A stretch of 64,000 nucleotides of DNA from Viridothelium virens (Eukaryota > Ascomycota > Dothideomycetes > Trypetheliales > Trypetheliaceae). A program made the translations under genes and the position numbers. This document shows, piece by piece, positions 1-11,599 of this stretch; position 1 is the stretch's first letter, and each line of letters begins with the position of its first letter. The notes under the pieces were generated by a model. That model had not been told where the DNA came from and did not search any database. It saw only the letters and a program-made list of their open reading frames with translations. The stretch covers positions 273,265-337,264 of the forward strand of contig ML991799.1 of the NCBI GenBank assembly GCA_010094025.1. The letters are read 5' to 3'.

Positions 1-2236
1 CAGTCTTCAAAACCGAGCCATCCTCGAACCTTCATGACGTGGTGAAGACGGCAGGCAGCGATGGCAATCGTGGGGAAAAACGTCGCCACGGCGGATATGA
101 CAAAGGTATTCGCTCGGTCCTGGACGTGAGGCATCGGTAACTGCTAAGATGAGTGCCACGTCTCCAAGGCTTTGTTAGTAACTCGGGACGACGTATCAGA
201 AGTGAGCCATCTACGAACAAGGAAAGGTACAGAGAAACGAGTGGCACCGTCCGAAAAGGGGGGGGGCGGAGTAGCTTAGCTTTGTCGAGAAGCTATCCTC
301 TTAAGAAGCAGAATGAGAGCGTGAAGTAGTTGCAGTCGAATAGCTAACTCTGCGTCGGGCAGGTAGCGATCTTCGAATGTTGTAGAAGAACGGAGGGACC
401 CACAAGTTCATGCATGTCGTAAAGAATTAAACTCAAGGCGTTGCGTCATGCTCAGTGCTTTGCAGACGCGCCACTCACTCACTTCACTTCAGAAGACGCA
501 GCTCTTCGAGGGGTACATATTCAGTATGCTGTCTGCTTGCTAATCGAGACCGGCATAAAAGTCGCCACAGCGTACCGCTTATCATTTTAGTCACAAGTAC
601 AGCGTGTAGAGTGAGTCCAAGAGATTAACAGAGTGACCAGAGTGATCATCATGGTCAAAGTGACTAAAATCATAAAGGTGATCAAAGTGATAGAACACGG
701 AGAGCGATTGAGAGCACAATACCCATCTTGATTGGTTCTGTGCTCCATTATTTCATTCATCCAATTGGTCGGTCCCCACAGGTGGTGTCACATAGTGAGC
801 GATCATCTGTACGGAAGATGCCAATTTAGGCGTCTGTGAGCGATGAAAACAGTATCATGGGCGAAACGAATCGGAAGTCTTCCTGCTGTGTCAAAGTTGT
901 CCAACGGCTTTGCACAGCGGTTGAGTTCGCTCAATGTAGGACGTATTCTCTAGCTGCATCGCGCGTCCTTAATTCCCAAGGCTGATGCTCAACGATAATT
1001 GGATATGAGCTGTATGTGTTCTACGAAATCGGAGGCATGCAGTCCTCGTTTCGAACCCAGTTGTTTTCTCTACGTAGCGAACCTGTTTAAGGGTTTTACA
1101 CATCGTTGTCGAGCTGTCAGCGGTCGTCGGGGATGGGGCTGATACCGAAATGAATATTTAGCCCTGTCCGCATTGATTTGAATATAATTGCTGTCCAAGC
1201 AATACGGCATATCACCGTGATGCAGATGGTGAATGGAAGTCGTAGTGACTCTCGCTTGTCTAGCGCGTCCTGGCCCCTTAAGCGGCCACAGCTAAGGTGC
1301 GCACTGACCATCAACGGATGCTTTAGTGTCACAGAAGCGCGAGCACCCGCAAAGCTTGCCGCGGCTTATCGCAGCGCACCTACCTAGATTAATATAGGTA
1401 CCTTACTTAAGGGTGTAAGGTACTCCATGATTTTGCACGGCTTCCAATGTGCCAACTCACCCCGGTCAATATCGAACCCTTCAAAAGCTGGAAACAAACG
1501 ATCTCATTGACTTCGGCCACTGCGAGCACAAGCAAACAGATTGATCACCATTCATTTTCTCCATCAGCTTGCTGGGCCACGCCTTTATCCAGACCGTGCG
1601 CTACGCATCCCCGCCCGATGGTTGTAAGCTATCTCGAAACGTTCCAGCAGAATCAGTACGTACCTAGAATGATGCGCATCCGAGAATCTGGGCGGGTCCT
1701 CCTCTCCACTCCATGCACAAGCTACATCCGGCCCTGACCTGGCATCCTTGCCATTGTCAGCATCTTCCTAGCCGTTCACCGTACCAGTAGCATGCAGTAC
1801 TTAAGCGGCCTCATAATCTACTGCACGCCTTACAAGCAGCCTCTCGCGCGAGTTTGGCCGGTGAAGGAGGCGGCATTCTCGCCTTGGGTGACGATCCCTT
1901 TGTCGTCATGTCTTGGTAGACGCTAATTCTGTCCGGTACTATCGGACAGTTACGACTACTACCGTACTACGTTGTCTACTAGGGGATGAAGCTCGTCTGA
2001 CAGATGATCCGCTGACAGCTCACAGTCCAAGTAATGTTCCGCAGAATTACACCTGTCGCCTTCTTGTATTTCTACCATCATGATCGCTCGGTATTTGCTA
2101 CTTGGCTTGGTTCTTCGTCGCATTCCCTTACTTGGCATTTTCACTTACCTCCTTGTTTTTGACACCTTACTCAGTGCTCACTTCGATCGCAGTCAATATT
2201 TGATCTTGACGAGAACCCTTCCTGTTCCCCAGGATC
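1..2236. other. Gene-poor left flank and transporter upstream region
   Basis: No open frame here looks like a gene: the longest are under 110 codons and overlap in several frames without recognisable motifs. About 600-700 holds a loose, degenerate run of GTGAtcA/AAAGTGA words. The last 310 bases are the likely promoter of the transporter that starts at 2237 and contain a perfect inverted repeat, listed separately. Confidence 0.5.
1929..1949. promoter_or_regulatory. Candidate Zn2Cys6 binding site (CCG-N7-CGG)
   Basis: A perfect 7-base inverted repeat, CTGTCCG and CGGACAG, is separated by 7 bases about 290 bases upstream of the transporter start codon. Fungal binuclear-cluster regulators commonly bind paired CGG triplets in inverted or everted arrangement, and this is an everted CCG-N7-CGG. 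The sequence shows the symmetry. The role as an operator is inference. Confidence 0.4.
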
Positions 2237-3888
2237 ATGTCAAGCAAGGATACTGCTGAAGCCAGGGTGACGCCTATTCCAGAAATCCAAGCGTTGCCAC
2301 CCGGAGCGGAAATACTCGAAGAGCAGACTGCTCCGCCTGGCACCATCGACCCAAAAGTCGAGCAAAGAATTCTGAGGACGCTTGACTTTCGTGTCGTCCC
2401 GATTTTGTGGTTTCTGTTCCTTGTATCCTTCATCGATCGCGGCAATATTGCCAATGCCAAAATACAAGGCATGGAAGAAGAGCTGCACCTCGTCAAAAAT
2501 GACTATAACAATGCATACTGGGTCTTCACACTGAGCTATGTTGTTTTTGGTGTTCCTGCCAATCTGTTGTTTCAGAAGTTTGGCCCCAAATCACTCAGTG
2601 TAATGATGTTCTGTTGGGGCTTGACAGTCCTTGGCCAGGGCCTGACCAAAACTTATGCTGGACTGGTTGTTTGCAGGTTCCTCGAAGGTATCTGTGAGGC
2701 TGGGTTCGTTCCTGGATGTGCCTCCTTGATTGGGTCGTATTACAAAAGAGATGAGTTTCTTCGGCGATATGTTGTCTTCTATAGCGCAGCAAACGTTGCT
2801 GGTGCTTTCAATGGAGTATGTTGTCGAAAGACTTTGGTCTTGGGAGACGCGCTCACTTTGACCAGCTGCTTGCCAATTTGCTCGCAAAGATGGACGGGGA
2901 TGGGGGTTACGCTGGTTGGCGTTGGTATGACTAGCTCAGAAAAAAGACAGAATCGAATTGATACTTACAAAATGTTAGGATCTTCATCATCGAATCCTTG
3001 GTCACCATGCTCGTCTCCATTGGAAGCTTTTTTGTGCTCGTTGAATTTCCAGAGAAAACCAAGATCTTCACAACGGAAGAAAAGGGCGTATTGCTTGCTC
3101 GCCTTCGGCAGGACGGAGGGGAGTCCCCAAGAGACCGGAAAAAAGAGATATTCCTCTGTCTCAGGGACTGGAAGATTTGGGCAGCGTATGTTCGCATTTT
3201 GCGCATCCCACGTGTGAAGTAGGATAACGATTAATTATTGAACAGGACCATTGTCTATTTTGCCGCCGAAGAAAATGCATCTTCCGTCGTTGCATTTCAA
3301 CCGACTGTATTAAAGGGACTGGGCTACACCTCGGCAGCCGCTCAGGTTCATACCATCCCAGTCTATTGTGTTGCGTGTGTTGTTTCGATCCTCTGCTGCT
3401 TCGCCAGCGAATATCTTGGGAAGCGCTACTGGTTTGGCATGCTTGGTGTGCTTCTCGAAATCATCGGACTCTCTATTGAGCTTGGCCAACCGCACGCGGC
3501 TGGGGCCCGATATGCAGGCATGTTCTTTCTCGTCTCCGGATATTCTATAATCATGCCAATCACCGTCGTATGGTTAGCAGTCAACGTGGGCAAGGGCTAC
3601 AAGCGGACCGTCGCGTTGGGTATGGTGATTGCGGTGGGAAACTGCGGCGCTTTCATATCATCCAACGTTTTCGTAACGTCTCAGACACCCAAGTTCCACA
3701 CTGGGTTTAGCGTTGGCTTGGGTATGGCAGGGATATCTGCTCTCTTCCTGACTATTTTGGCCATCGGAATGTACTATGGCAATTGCCAGAAGTCAGAAAA
3801 GCGCGCGACGCTTCCCGCCAACCCGGATGAGTGGCAACAAAAGGAAGTCCTCGGGGACAAGCATCCTGACTTCAGATTTGCGTTGTAA
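2237..3888 (+). CDS. MFS transporter, allantoate permease (Dal5) family
   Basis: Four exons: 2237-2815, 2866-2924, 2979-3185 and 3246-3888, joined by GT-AG introns of 50, 54 and 60 bases. All phases match and give about 495 residues, the usual size for the family. The N-terminus has a charged cytosolic stretch, then LDFRVVPILWFLFLVSFIDR followed by GNIANAKIQGM, the signature of the anion:cation symporter branch that contains yeast Dal5 and Tna1. Several hydrophobic segments follow in both halves, with a central cytosolic loop around residue 240. It should be a plasma-membrane, proton-coupled importer of a small organic anion such as allantoate, nicotinate or a related vitamin. The exact substrate cannot be read from the sequence. 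It stands alone on its strand, with a possible Zn2Cys6 site upstream. Confidence 0.88.
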
Positions 3889-4355
3889 AGCCGTCCGGAA
3901 AAGGCAGGACGAGTCTGACTTCCTGGTCTCAGGTATAGCGCGTTTTTTTTGGCTGCTGGAACAGCTAACATCATTGGAAACATTCATGGATTGAATTGCA
4001 TTGGTTGAAACTATTACCTTGAGGTCATAAGGAAATTGATAACGAGGACCTCTCTGATGATTATACCCAGTTCAGTAGCAATACAATTTGGAAATCAATG
4101 ATATTGAATCTGATGACTCTTCACAAGACAACATCTAGCGATTCCGCTGAAGAATGTGGTGGATTTAACTGGGGGCTACCCCGAATGCATTTTTCCAATT
4201 CAGGTATTCATCAAGTGAGTTTGATTCTGCCGCGTCTTCCTAGAGGCGGATCGGATTATTATTGATCCGACGCAATCCGCGCTTATAACTCCCTGGAGGT
4301 CAAGGTCAAGATCCCTCCTTCATCATCGCCGCTCTGAACACACGCGTCAAGCAAC
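3889..4355. other. Intergenic, transporter to BBP
   Basis: The transporter 3' end and the BBP promoter lie here. I see no gene or repeat. Confidence 0.5.
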
Positions 4356-6534
4356 ATGGCTTGGCGGAATCAAGGCATCACTGGCTCGAACAACATTCCT
4401 CTGGGCACTCGTCGCAGATTTGGAGGTGGTGACAGTCAACCTTCGACTCCTGCTGACAGTGGTTACAATCCTTCAGAACCTTCTGCCGGCTTCTCTGATT
4501 TGAACGGCAAGCGAGGAAGAAGTCCCGTGGCAGGTATATGCACGCTTCATAAATCTCCGAAAAATCTGTTTCTAGTCTCCTAACTCTCTTTAAGTCGAGA
4601 CCAACGAAGATGCCATCAAGCGGCGTAAGAAGCGAAACCGATGGGGCGACGCGTCCGAAAACAAGGCGGCTGGCTTGATGGGACTACCCACCGCTATCAC
4701 GGGCAATATGACCTCGGAGCAGCTTGAAGCCTATACCATACATTTGCGCATCGAGGAGATCAGCCAAAAGCTCCGCATCAATGATGTGGTACCCGCAGAC
4801 GGCGATCGGTAAGTTTCCTAGCAACATCTTTTGCACCACCAGGGCTAACTGCAGATAGTTCTCCGTCGCCCCCGCCTCAATACGACAACTTCGGCCGTCG
4901 CACAAATACTCGTGAAACTCGCTACCGCAAGCGTCTAGAAGATGAACGCCATAAGCTGGTTGAGAAGGCGATTAAGGTCATCCCCAACTATCACCCACCT
5001 TCTGACTACAGGCGCCCGACGAAAACGCAAGAGAAGGTTTATGTTCCAGTCAATGACTATCCGGAGATTAACTTTAGTATGACTTCTAACCCTCAATTTC
5101 TAACCCAGATTCATCCCCTGCCTTGTCTACTGTGTCTGGTTTAAGATACAGTAACCTCCCACCTCACCCCCTACCCTGATCCTGCTTCTCTAATGAAATA
5201 GGTTGCTAACATACAGCTTCTTTTTCTACTAATAGTCGGACTTCTAATTGGACCTCGTGGCAATACTCTCAAGAAGATGGAAACTGAATCGCTGGCAAAG
5301 ATTGCTATCCGTGGAAAGGGCTCGGTCAAAGAAGGCAAGGGAAGATCCGACGCGGCTCACACCAGCAATCAAGAAGAAGATCTGCACTGTCTCATCATGG
5401 CAGACACAGAAGAGAAAGTCAACAAGGCCAAGAAACTGATCCATCAAGTGATTGAAACGGCAAGTGTCTCTGCGCATCACCTTGAGAGCTCCGTCGCTAA
5501 TAGTCTCGCAGGCAGCTTCAATCCCAGAAGGCCAAAATGAACTCAAGCGAAACCAGCTCCGTGAACTCGCCGCCCTCAATGGCACGCTTCGCGATGACGA
5601 AAACCAAGCTTGCCAGAACTGTGGCGAGATTGGCCATCGTAAGTACGATTGTCCACAGCAGAAGAACTACACGGCAAGTATCATTTGTCGCGTCTGTGGT
5701 AATGCCGGACATATGGCGCGTGATTGTCCCGAGCGTCAACGCGGTCAAGATTGGCGTCAGAACCCCACGCCTGTCGGTGGACGTCCACGCCTCGAGGGCG
5801 GTGATGCTGCTGAACGCGAGTATGCGTCACTCATGCAGGAAATCTCAGGTGGTGGGCCAATCGGTGATAACACTGGTGCTGCGCGCATTGAAGGTGGACC
5901 GGGTGGTTACGACGACGCCGGCGCCAACGGATATGGAGCACAGCAGGATAATAGCCATCTCAAGCCTTGGCAACGCGGGCCTACTGGCGCAGCCGCCCCT
6001 TGGCATCGCAATCGCGAACAAAACCAGAATGCTGGAGGACCCCCTCCCTGGGCCCGCGGCGGTGGCGGTGCTCCAGGAGCTGGCTCTGGCGGCGACAATA
6101 ATTATGGTGGTGCTTCTGCTCCTGCGCCCTGGGCGCAACAAGGCTCTGCTCCTTGGCAGCAACCTCCACCGCCTGCCGGTGGACAGTCTAACTATGGATC
6201 GTACGCAGGATATGGTGCGCCGGGATACGGCGATCAAGGCGGTCGGTATCAAGCTCCAGGTATGGGTGCTCCTCCTGGCCTTGGTGCGCCTCCAGGTATG
6301 AACATGTATGGTGGTTATGGGCAAGGACAAGCTGGAAGCCCGCCTCCCCCTCCTCCGGGTGGAGCGCCTCCTCCACCTGCGAGCGGGCCCCCGCCTCCCC
6401 CTCCAGGCGATGCACCCCCACCTCCGGTATGTCTCTCACCATGCAGCTGATTGTATAAGAATGTTTGTTGACTGAGATTGTGATTGATACAGCCTCCGAG
6501 CGATCAGCCTCCTCCGCCACCCCCTGGCGCGTAG
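4356..6534 (+). CDS. MSL5: Branchpoint-binding protein (BBP/SF1)
   Basis: Recognises the intron branchpoint in the early spliceosome, working with the U2AF large subunit. Six exons: 4356-4533, 4595-4808, 4859-5076, 5236-5459, 5512-6426 and 6493-6534, giving about 596 residues. Near residue 70 is a basic RKKRNRWGD, which matches the U2AF-ligand motif of SF1, followed by an SPSP stretch. A KH-QUA2 domain starts near residue 180, with its GPRG loop at 209-212. Two CCHC zinc knuckles lie at about 312-325 and 337-350. The C-terminal 200 residues are Gly/Pro-rich and end in polyproline runs, as in fungal orthologues. Intron 4 (5460-5511) starts with GC rather than GT. It must be removed this way to give the conserved [10 protein letters not shown] join after the KH-QUA2 region. 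Intron 3 is 159 bases. The gene is convergent with the glutathione transferase. Confidence 0.95.
5460..5511 (+). other. GC-AG intron in the BBP gene
   Basis: This 52-base intron has donor GCAAGT, a CTAAT-type branch sequence and acceptor GCAG. No GT donor nearby restores the conserved downstream frame. GC-AG introns are a known minor class in fungi. Confidence 0.8.
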
Positions 6535-7083
6535 AGAGGACGGTGCAGAGCGGCGCAAAGGCATCCACCAGGACGTGGGCTCCTGTTGTTAATCTATCAT
6601 CCACGTCCACAGAGTCGACTAACGTAAAGGTCTCGAGAATGCTAATGTGGATTCAGATGGTTACCTGGCACAGCACTGGCTCAAAAACTTACTTGCGAGC
6701 CTACCCCCCCTGTTTCTTCGGCGCTTAGTCCGCCTATTCACATTTGTTTTGCTTTACTTTTCAACTACATTCACTTCAACTTTGTACTTTTAACACAGAT
6801 GCAGCATGTGAGTCGAGCCGGCGGCAAGTAAAATGCCAGACGATATAGCAAATGAAGAATTGCGGAGATCATGTCACTCATCATTCTCTTGCCCTCAGAA
6901 GGATGTTGCACTCTGCTGGCTTCTTTTATCTCTTCTCCCCTACTAATGTAGCCAACATCCTGCGCGTCCCTGATTCTACCCTATGAACCGGTGAATTATA
7001 GCCTACCGTACTTAGTCTAACAGCCTTTGCCAACAAAGCGCAGAGTATAGCGTTTTCATGGGAAGACGACACATAACACGTAC
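6535..7083. other. Convergent intergenic region, BBP to GST
   Basis: Contains the 3' ends of two convergent genes. No gene or repeat is seen. Confidence 0.5.
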
Positions 7084-8416
7084 TCACTTCTGCGCATCCT
7101 CCTTCATCCCCTTCTGAACCCAATGTCGGCCCTTCGCGGCTTGCTCCGCCATCTTGACCGGATCCTTCAGCAACTCTCTTGTCTTGTTTGGCTCTGGCAC
7201 ATTCATGCCTCTCTGGAACGCCTATGACACTCAATGTCAGCCTCATGACAGCGTACACCCAAGTCCCCATCTCTTCCTTTCTTCCCCTTGGGCATTCTCA
7301 TCGCCTAGGTAAGTGAAGTGGGAAGCTCTCCTAATTACTTACAGCTCTTTGCCCCAATCGCTCCTCCCACGCCTTCAAGGCGGGGAACTCCCCGATGTCT
7401 ACCCCCGCCCACGTCGCTAGCCCAACCCACCCCCATGCTGTGATATCGGCGATGGTGCACTTGTCCCCCACGAGAAACTGCCGCCCGCCGTCGCTGGAGA
7501 GCTGTGTCTCCATGACGCGATAGAGCCGCCGGGTCTCGTTCTGGTAACGGGCCTGGCCATAGGCGTGGTCCGAGAGGGGCTCGGGGGCGTAGCGCGTGAA
7601 GTGGTTCGCTTGGCCTTGCATGGGCCCGAGGCCTATATATAATCCAATTATTAGATGTTGAGGGGGGGTTCTTACGAGAGAAGAGAGGGGTAGGCGTCAC
7701 AGTCAAACGAGGAAAAACCCGTCGAGGAAAAACCCGTCGAGGGAACAATAACGAGGGTGTTAGTGGTGACACACCTGCGTTCTGGAAGAATACCCAGCTG
7801 ACCATGTCGTGCCACTCTCGTGTCCCGACGGGAAAACTAATCTTGTGCTCGGCATCGTAGTGCGTCGTCAAGTACAGCAGAATGCTGCCGCTCTCCCACA
7901 GATGCATTGGTGCTTGCTCCGCTGTGGCAGAGAATGGGGGGCGGTTGTCACTTAGAGCTGGAATGCGGCCGTTGGGATTCACGGCGAGGAACCAGTCGGA
8001 CTTCTGCTCGGTTTTGGTCATGTCGATTTTGATGGTTTTGTAAGGGAGACTGGTGGTAGGGAAGAGGCATCAAGTAAGCACGAGCGGCGGAATATAGGTT
8101 GGAAACTGGAGATGAAATAAAGTATGTGCATCAGGGTGTAAGATAAGAAATGTCGATGCCATCAACATGGCCGGGCTTTTGGCCTCCACAGGATTTGGGA
8201 TTCCCTCAGTAAAATTTATTCAAGGTTAAATAAAACGCTCAGTAGAGTATCGATGTAGAATCGATATTTCCTTATACGATTTTTTGACTTTGTACGGCCC
8301 GGGGATTCAAAGGAAAGCCTAGATACTCACCCGAGCTCCTCAAGAGCGATAGAGATTTTGATGCCATTGGGAGTTTGCGACGTGTAGAGGACAAGGTTAG
8401 GCTCTGTGGAAGCCAT
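7084..8416 (-). CDS. Glutathione S-transferase, Ure2-like
   Basis: Four exons in coding order: 8416-8331, 8049-7775, 7632-7343 and 7221-7084. The introns are 281, 142 and 121 bases, phases agree, and the product is about 262 residues. The N-terminal thioredoxin-like domain reads LVLYTSQTPNGIKISIALEE and then has the NPNGRIPAL turn and WESGSILLYL, the glutathione-site residues of the family. The all-helical C-terminal domain has GPMQGQANHF, TIADITAWGW and the basic tail of fungal Ure2-like enzymes. It should conjugate or reduce small electrophiles with glutathione in the cytosol. It lacks the long Asn-rich prion domain of yeast Ure2, so a nitrogen-regulatory role is not implied. Intron 2 contains a small tandem repeat. 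Confidence 0.9.
7708..7742. repeat. 15-base tandem repeat inside GST intron 2
   Basis: The unit cgaggaaaaacccgt occurs twice exactly, followed by the first five bases of a third copy. It lies inside the 142-base second intron of the glutathione transferase gene. Confidence 0.85.
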
Positions 8417-9439
8417 AATCTTAGTTTGAAGAGTCTAATGACAAGGAGTTAGAAGATTGGAAGATCGCGGAATCAGCGGACGAGATGATTGCCAGATCTG
8501 GGCTCAGAACGCCAAACAATGCAGATAGTTATGATAACTTTGAAACTCCGTACTTCGGACACGGAGAAAATCCACGCTGTTTCTGAAAGCGATGTTTACT
8601 GATGCGTTACTAATGAAGCCCTAGCGCAGCGGGGAAGATAAATCCTTCACGATAATGGGACATCCTACACGCTCGGCAAGTTCCGACTAAAACTGCGCAG
8701 CATTTCCCCTATCATGGAAAGAGAGTGCAAAACGGATGCAATGGTCGACGAGGAGAGAGGCTCGGTGACAGTGTAATATTAATTCAACAGTCTAAGAAGC
8801 CAGCGGTACTTTCAGAAACGTGAGTTGCATTATGTCTACATACATGTTCTGCATGTTAGATAAAACTAAGTGCAACGCTGCGTGGCGGGTCGACACGCAA
8901 GAGTAATGGAGTGGAAGAGTGACGCGTGCGATAGTAAGCTTGGGATGGGAAAGTAGTATTAGACCAAAGAGCTAAGGACTGGCGCAGAAAGCCAAATGAA
9001 GACCAGGCAGAGATTGTTGACAATTTGTAGCCATGCCGGTCGCTAGCGTGGACGAGAGCTGCGCGATGGGATGCGAGTGATGACGAGAGAAATGATCGAG
9101 TGTAAGTGGGATGTTTCCGGTAAGAGAGGCTTGTCGTGGGGTTGGGTGTCAAGACTGGGTGTTCAAGAAATAAAGACGCTGGAATGCAAAGCCCTGGTCG
9201 AAGGCTCCCGTCATACGTCGTGAATCTCATTACTATTCGGGGTTTCGAAAAGAAGGGTCGAAGTCCAGTAATTCTCGAAGTGTGGAAATAGGTTGAAGGA
9301 TGAAGCACTTTTGGGGATCGCAAGCCAAGGCGAAGCGTCTGAGCGAGACGAAGGCGATGGCGTGCAAGTGAAGGCATTCTACCTATTCGGTAGTGATAGA
9401 GAAGGAGAAGGGGTTGCCCGAAGATTGGATTTGTGCCGG
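8417..9439. other. Intergenic, GST promoter and KH-gene 3' end
   Basis: No credible gene is seen. The longest open frame (8856-9377, minus) has no recognisable motif and runs into the 3' side of the KH gene. Confidence 0.5.
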
Positions 9440-10671
9440 CTAGACACGATCTCCGTCCGGTGCTTGGCTCCTGCGCATCTTCTCCGCTTCCAGATTCTCG
9501 TACAACAGATATAGCGCCTTTTCGTTGGCGATTGCGCTACCGGTGATTGTGAACATTCTTTCCCCAGTGTCGTCGTGAGGTGCCTTGGCGATGGAGATCC
9601 GAGCGCCAGAGCTTTTCCTAATTTCGCTGATTTTGCTACCTCCACGGCCAATAATACAGCCAACCATATCTGAGGGAATGCTGATATTTTGGGTTTGGAT
9701 CTCCTCGCCATCCTCGGTGGTCGTGGGCATTGGTGGGCGATCGCTACGATCAACAGCCGGGGGCCGTCTATTATATGATGGTCCATCGGTAAAGTCTGTC
9801 CCATTGCCTGTACGGCTGAAGGATCCGCCACGCATACCACCTACTCCGTTGTTCAAGGGGGCACCGCCTGGCTGTACCCGAATCGCAGGATTGTACAGGA
9901 CGGTACCATAGCCACGAGCTTCATCGTCAATCAAGCATTTGCCTATTTCCCAGACGGCCTTTTCAATGCCATCAGGGCTACCTTGAACCTCAACAATGCG
10001 TTCGGTGGATTGAGGAAGCATCTCCTTTTGCGCAACCATCCTTACGCCAGCACTGTCTTGGATCTGCTTAATCTTCAGACCTTGGCGACCGATGATGGTG
10101 CCCATTTGATTGTGAGAGATGAGGAGGCGGACAGCTGTAAATTATTTGTCAGTAATGAGGTCGAAGTTTTAGAACCCATGTTTCTTCGATAATAATTTAA
10201 GATACAAATCGTATGATCAAAGGCCTTTTATTTAGTAGAAGGTATGATAAATTGAAGCGCAGGATCAACGAATGGAGAAAAAGACTTACGATGTGTGTTT
10301 GGGTTAACAGCACCACCCATGCCCATCTGGGGTGCTCCCTTCAGTAGCGCATCCGCAACAATGCCATAGGCCTTTGCCATGGCCTCCAGCGAGCCAGTGA
10401 CCGAAAGCACACGATCGTGGACGCCTTGAACGACCTTACTGACGCCAGCTCTAACTCCAGTCTTTTCGCGAAGGTCTGCAACATTCTGACCTGCCTTGCC
10501 GATAATGACGCCAGCTTCCTTGGAGGAGACAATGGCGCGCAGGGTCAAATTGGCCTGCGCATACTCTTCCTCGGTCCGCTGGGGAGCATCACCATCTTGA
10601 ATATGAGTGTTATTCAGAGAGGAGGCAAGCTCATTTACGTCCTGCGAGATAGACGCTTCTTCGGCAGACAT
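9440..10671 (-). CDS. Triple KH-domain RNA-binding protein (PCBP/Rnc1-like)
   Basis: Two exons, 10671-10290 and 10134-9440, are separated by a 155-base intron and give about 358 residues. Three KH domains are visible, each with an intact RNA-binding loop: GKAG at about 58-61, GRQG at about 143-146 and GRGG at about 290-293. The spacing, with KH1 and KH2 close together and KH3 after a Gly/Arg/Pro-rich linker, matches the poly(C)-binding family that includes fission yeast Rnc1 and budding yeast Pbp2. Members bind CU-rich mRNA and affect its stability or translation in the nucleus and cytoplasm. The start is placed at the first ATG of the open frame, with an acidic N-terminus before KH1. Upstream lies a long G-rich region with a short tandem repeat. 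Confidence 0.9.
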
Positions 10672-11140
10672 CTTCGACGATACAGTATCTGAACTTCTGA
10701 ACTAGATCTCGTCGTGCTCGTGGGTCAGGGAATATGTGAAGGCGATGGCGAAATTCGAGTATGGAGATACTCAGGTACCGAGCTCAAGAATCGAGGAGCT
10801 CTGAGGAGGAGGCAAGAGTAAAGTCGCAGGCTACAAAGCTGTTGAGCAATAATTTAGCTGCTTGATACGGGTACGACATGAGCTTGATTCGCACCTGCTT
10901 GATGTTGAGGAGCTCTGCGGAAGGAGCAGTTGGCAGTGGCGACGAGGGCAGCGGAGTCAGGGAAGTTGCACGCGAGGTGGGGCGGAGGATGAGAGAGAGA
11001 GTCGGCGGTGAAAGGTTTGAGGGGAGTGCGAGCGGAAGGATGGGGAGAGAGGAGGATTTTGAAGGAGGTTCGAGAGGAAGAGAGTGACTTGGAAGGTGAG
11101 CGTGATGGGTGGGTGGAAAGAGATTGGAGAAAGAGGTGGA

Positions 11141-11190
11141 GGCGTGAGTGGGTGTGGGTGGGTGGGTGGGTGTGGGTGTGGGCAGAGAAT
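11141..11190 (+). promoter_or_regulatory. G-run cluster upstream of the KH gene
   Basis: Repeated GGG and GTGGG groups occur in about 40 bases, enough for four G-tracts. This would be C-rich on the template side of the KH promoter. Quadruplex formation is inference. Confidence 0.4.
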
Positions 11191-11208
11191 AATGGCAGAT
11201 GGAAATGC

Positions 11209-11262
11209 TTAGGTGCTTAGGTGCTTAGGTGCTTAGTTGCTTCCATGGGTGCTTAGTCCACG
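11209..11262. repeat. GGTGCTTA short tandem repeat
   Basis: The word GGTGCTTAG recurs three to four times head to tail and then appears once more after a short interruption (GTTGCTTCCATG). It lies about 550 bases upstream of the KH-gene start. Confidence 0.75.
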
Positions 11263-11599
11263 CTCGGGTGGGTGAGGGCGGCTGCGGGCCGGCTGCCGTT
11301 GTCACACTCGACCCGTCACTGCCCTTTCTTCCTTTCGTCTTCTCCTCTTACCGTACTTGGCCCTGTCATCCCAGTATTAATCCGCGGCTATGGACGCGTC
11401 CTCCTCGTCTCCTGCTTCGACATGCTACTTTAGACCAATAGCATGCCTGCTGCTACCGCGTCTTGGCTACGGACTTGATCGAAACGAACCTAGGTACAGC
11501 TTGGAAGGCAACGACTCCAACTTAGAACCTGACATAAACCAGTCCAGCGAATGCTGTTTTGTTAAGGAAGATAAGTAACGGACATTGCTCGTAACTTTT

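Larger units (their letters stand above)
10672..11599. other. KH-gene upstream region, purine-rich
   Basis: About 10,900-11,180 is strongly G/A-rich on the given strand and ends in GTGGGTGGGTG runs that could form a G-quadruplex. It is followed by a GGTGCTTA repeat. Open frames here only reflect composition. Confidence 0.5.

Noticed and set aside
1040-1062. tRNA B-box-like sequence (gtttcgaaccc)
   Set aside because: No matching A-box, acceptor stem or cloverleaf could be drawn around it.
5537-6301. 254-codon frame overlapping the BBP gene
   Set aside because: Out of frame with the zinc knuckles; a shadow of the Gly/Pro-rich coding region.
8856-9377. 173-codon minus frame downstream of the KH gene
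   Set aside because: No motif. It lies just past the KH stop codon and is probably 3' untranslated or intergenic sequence.
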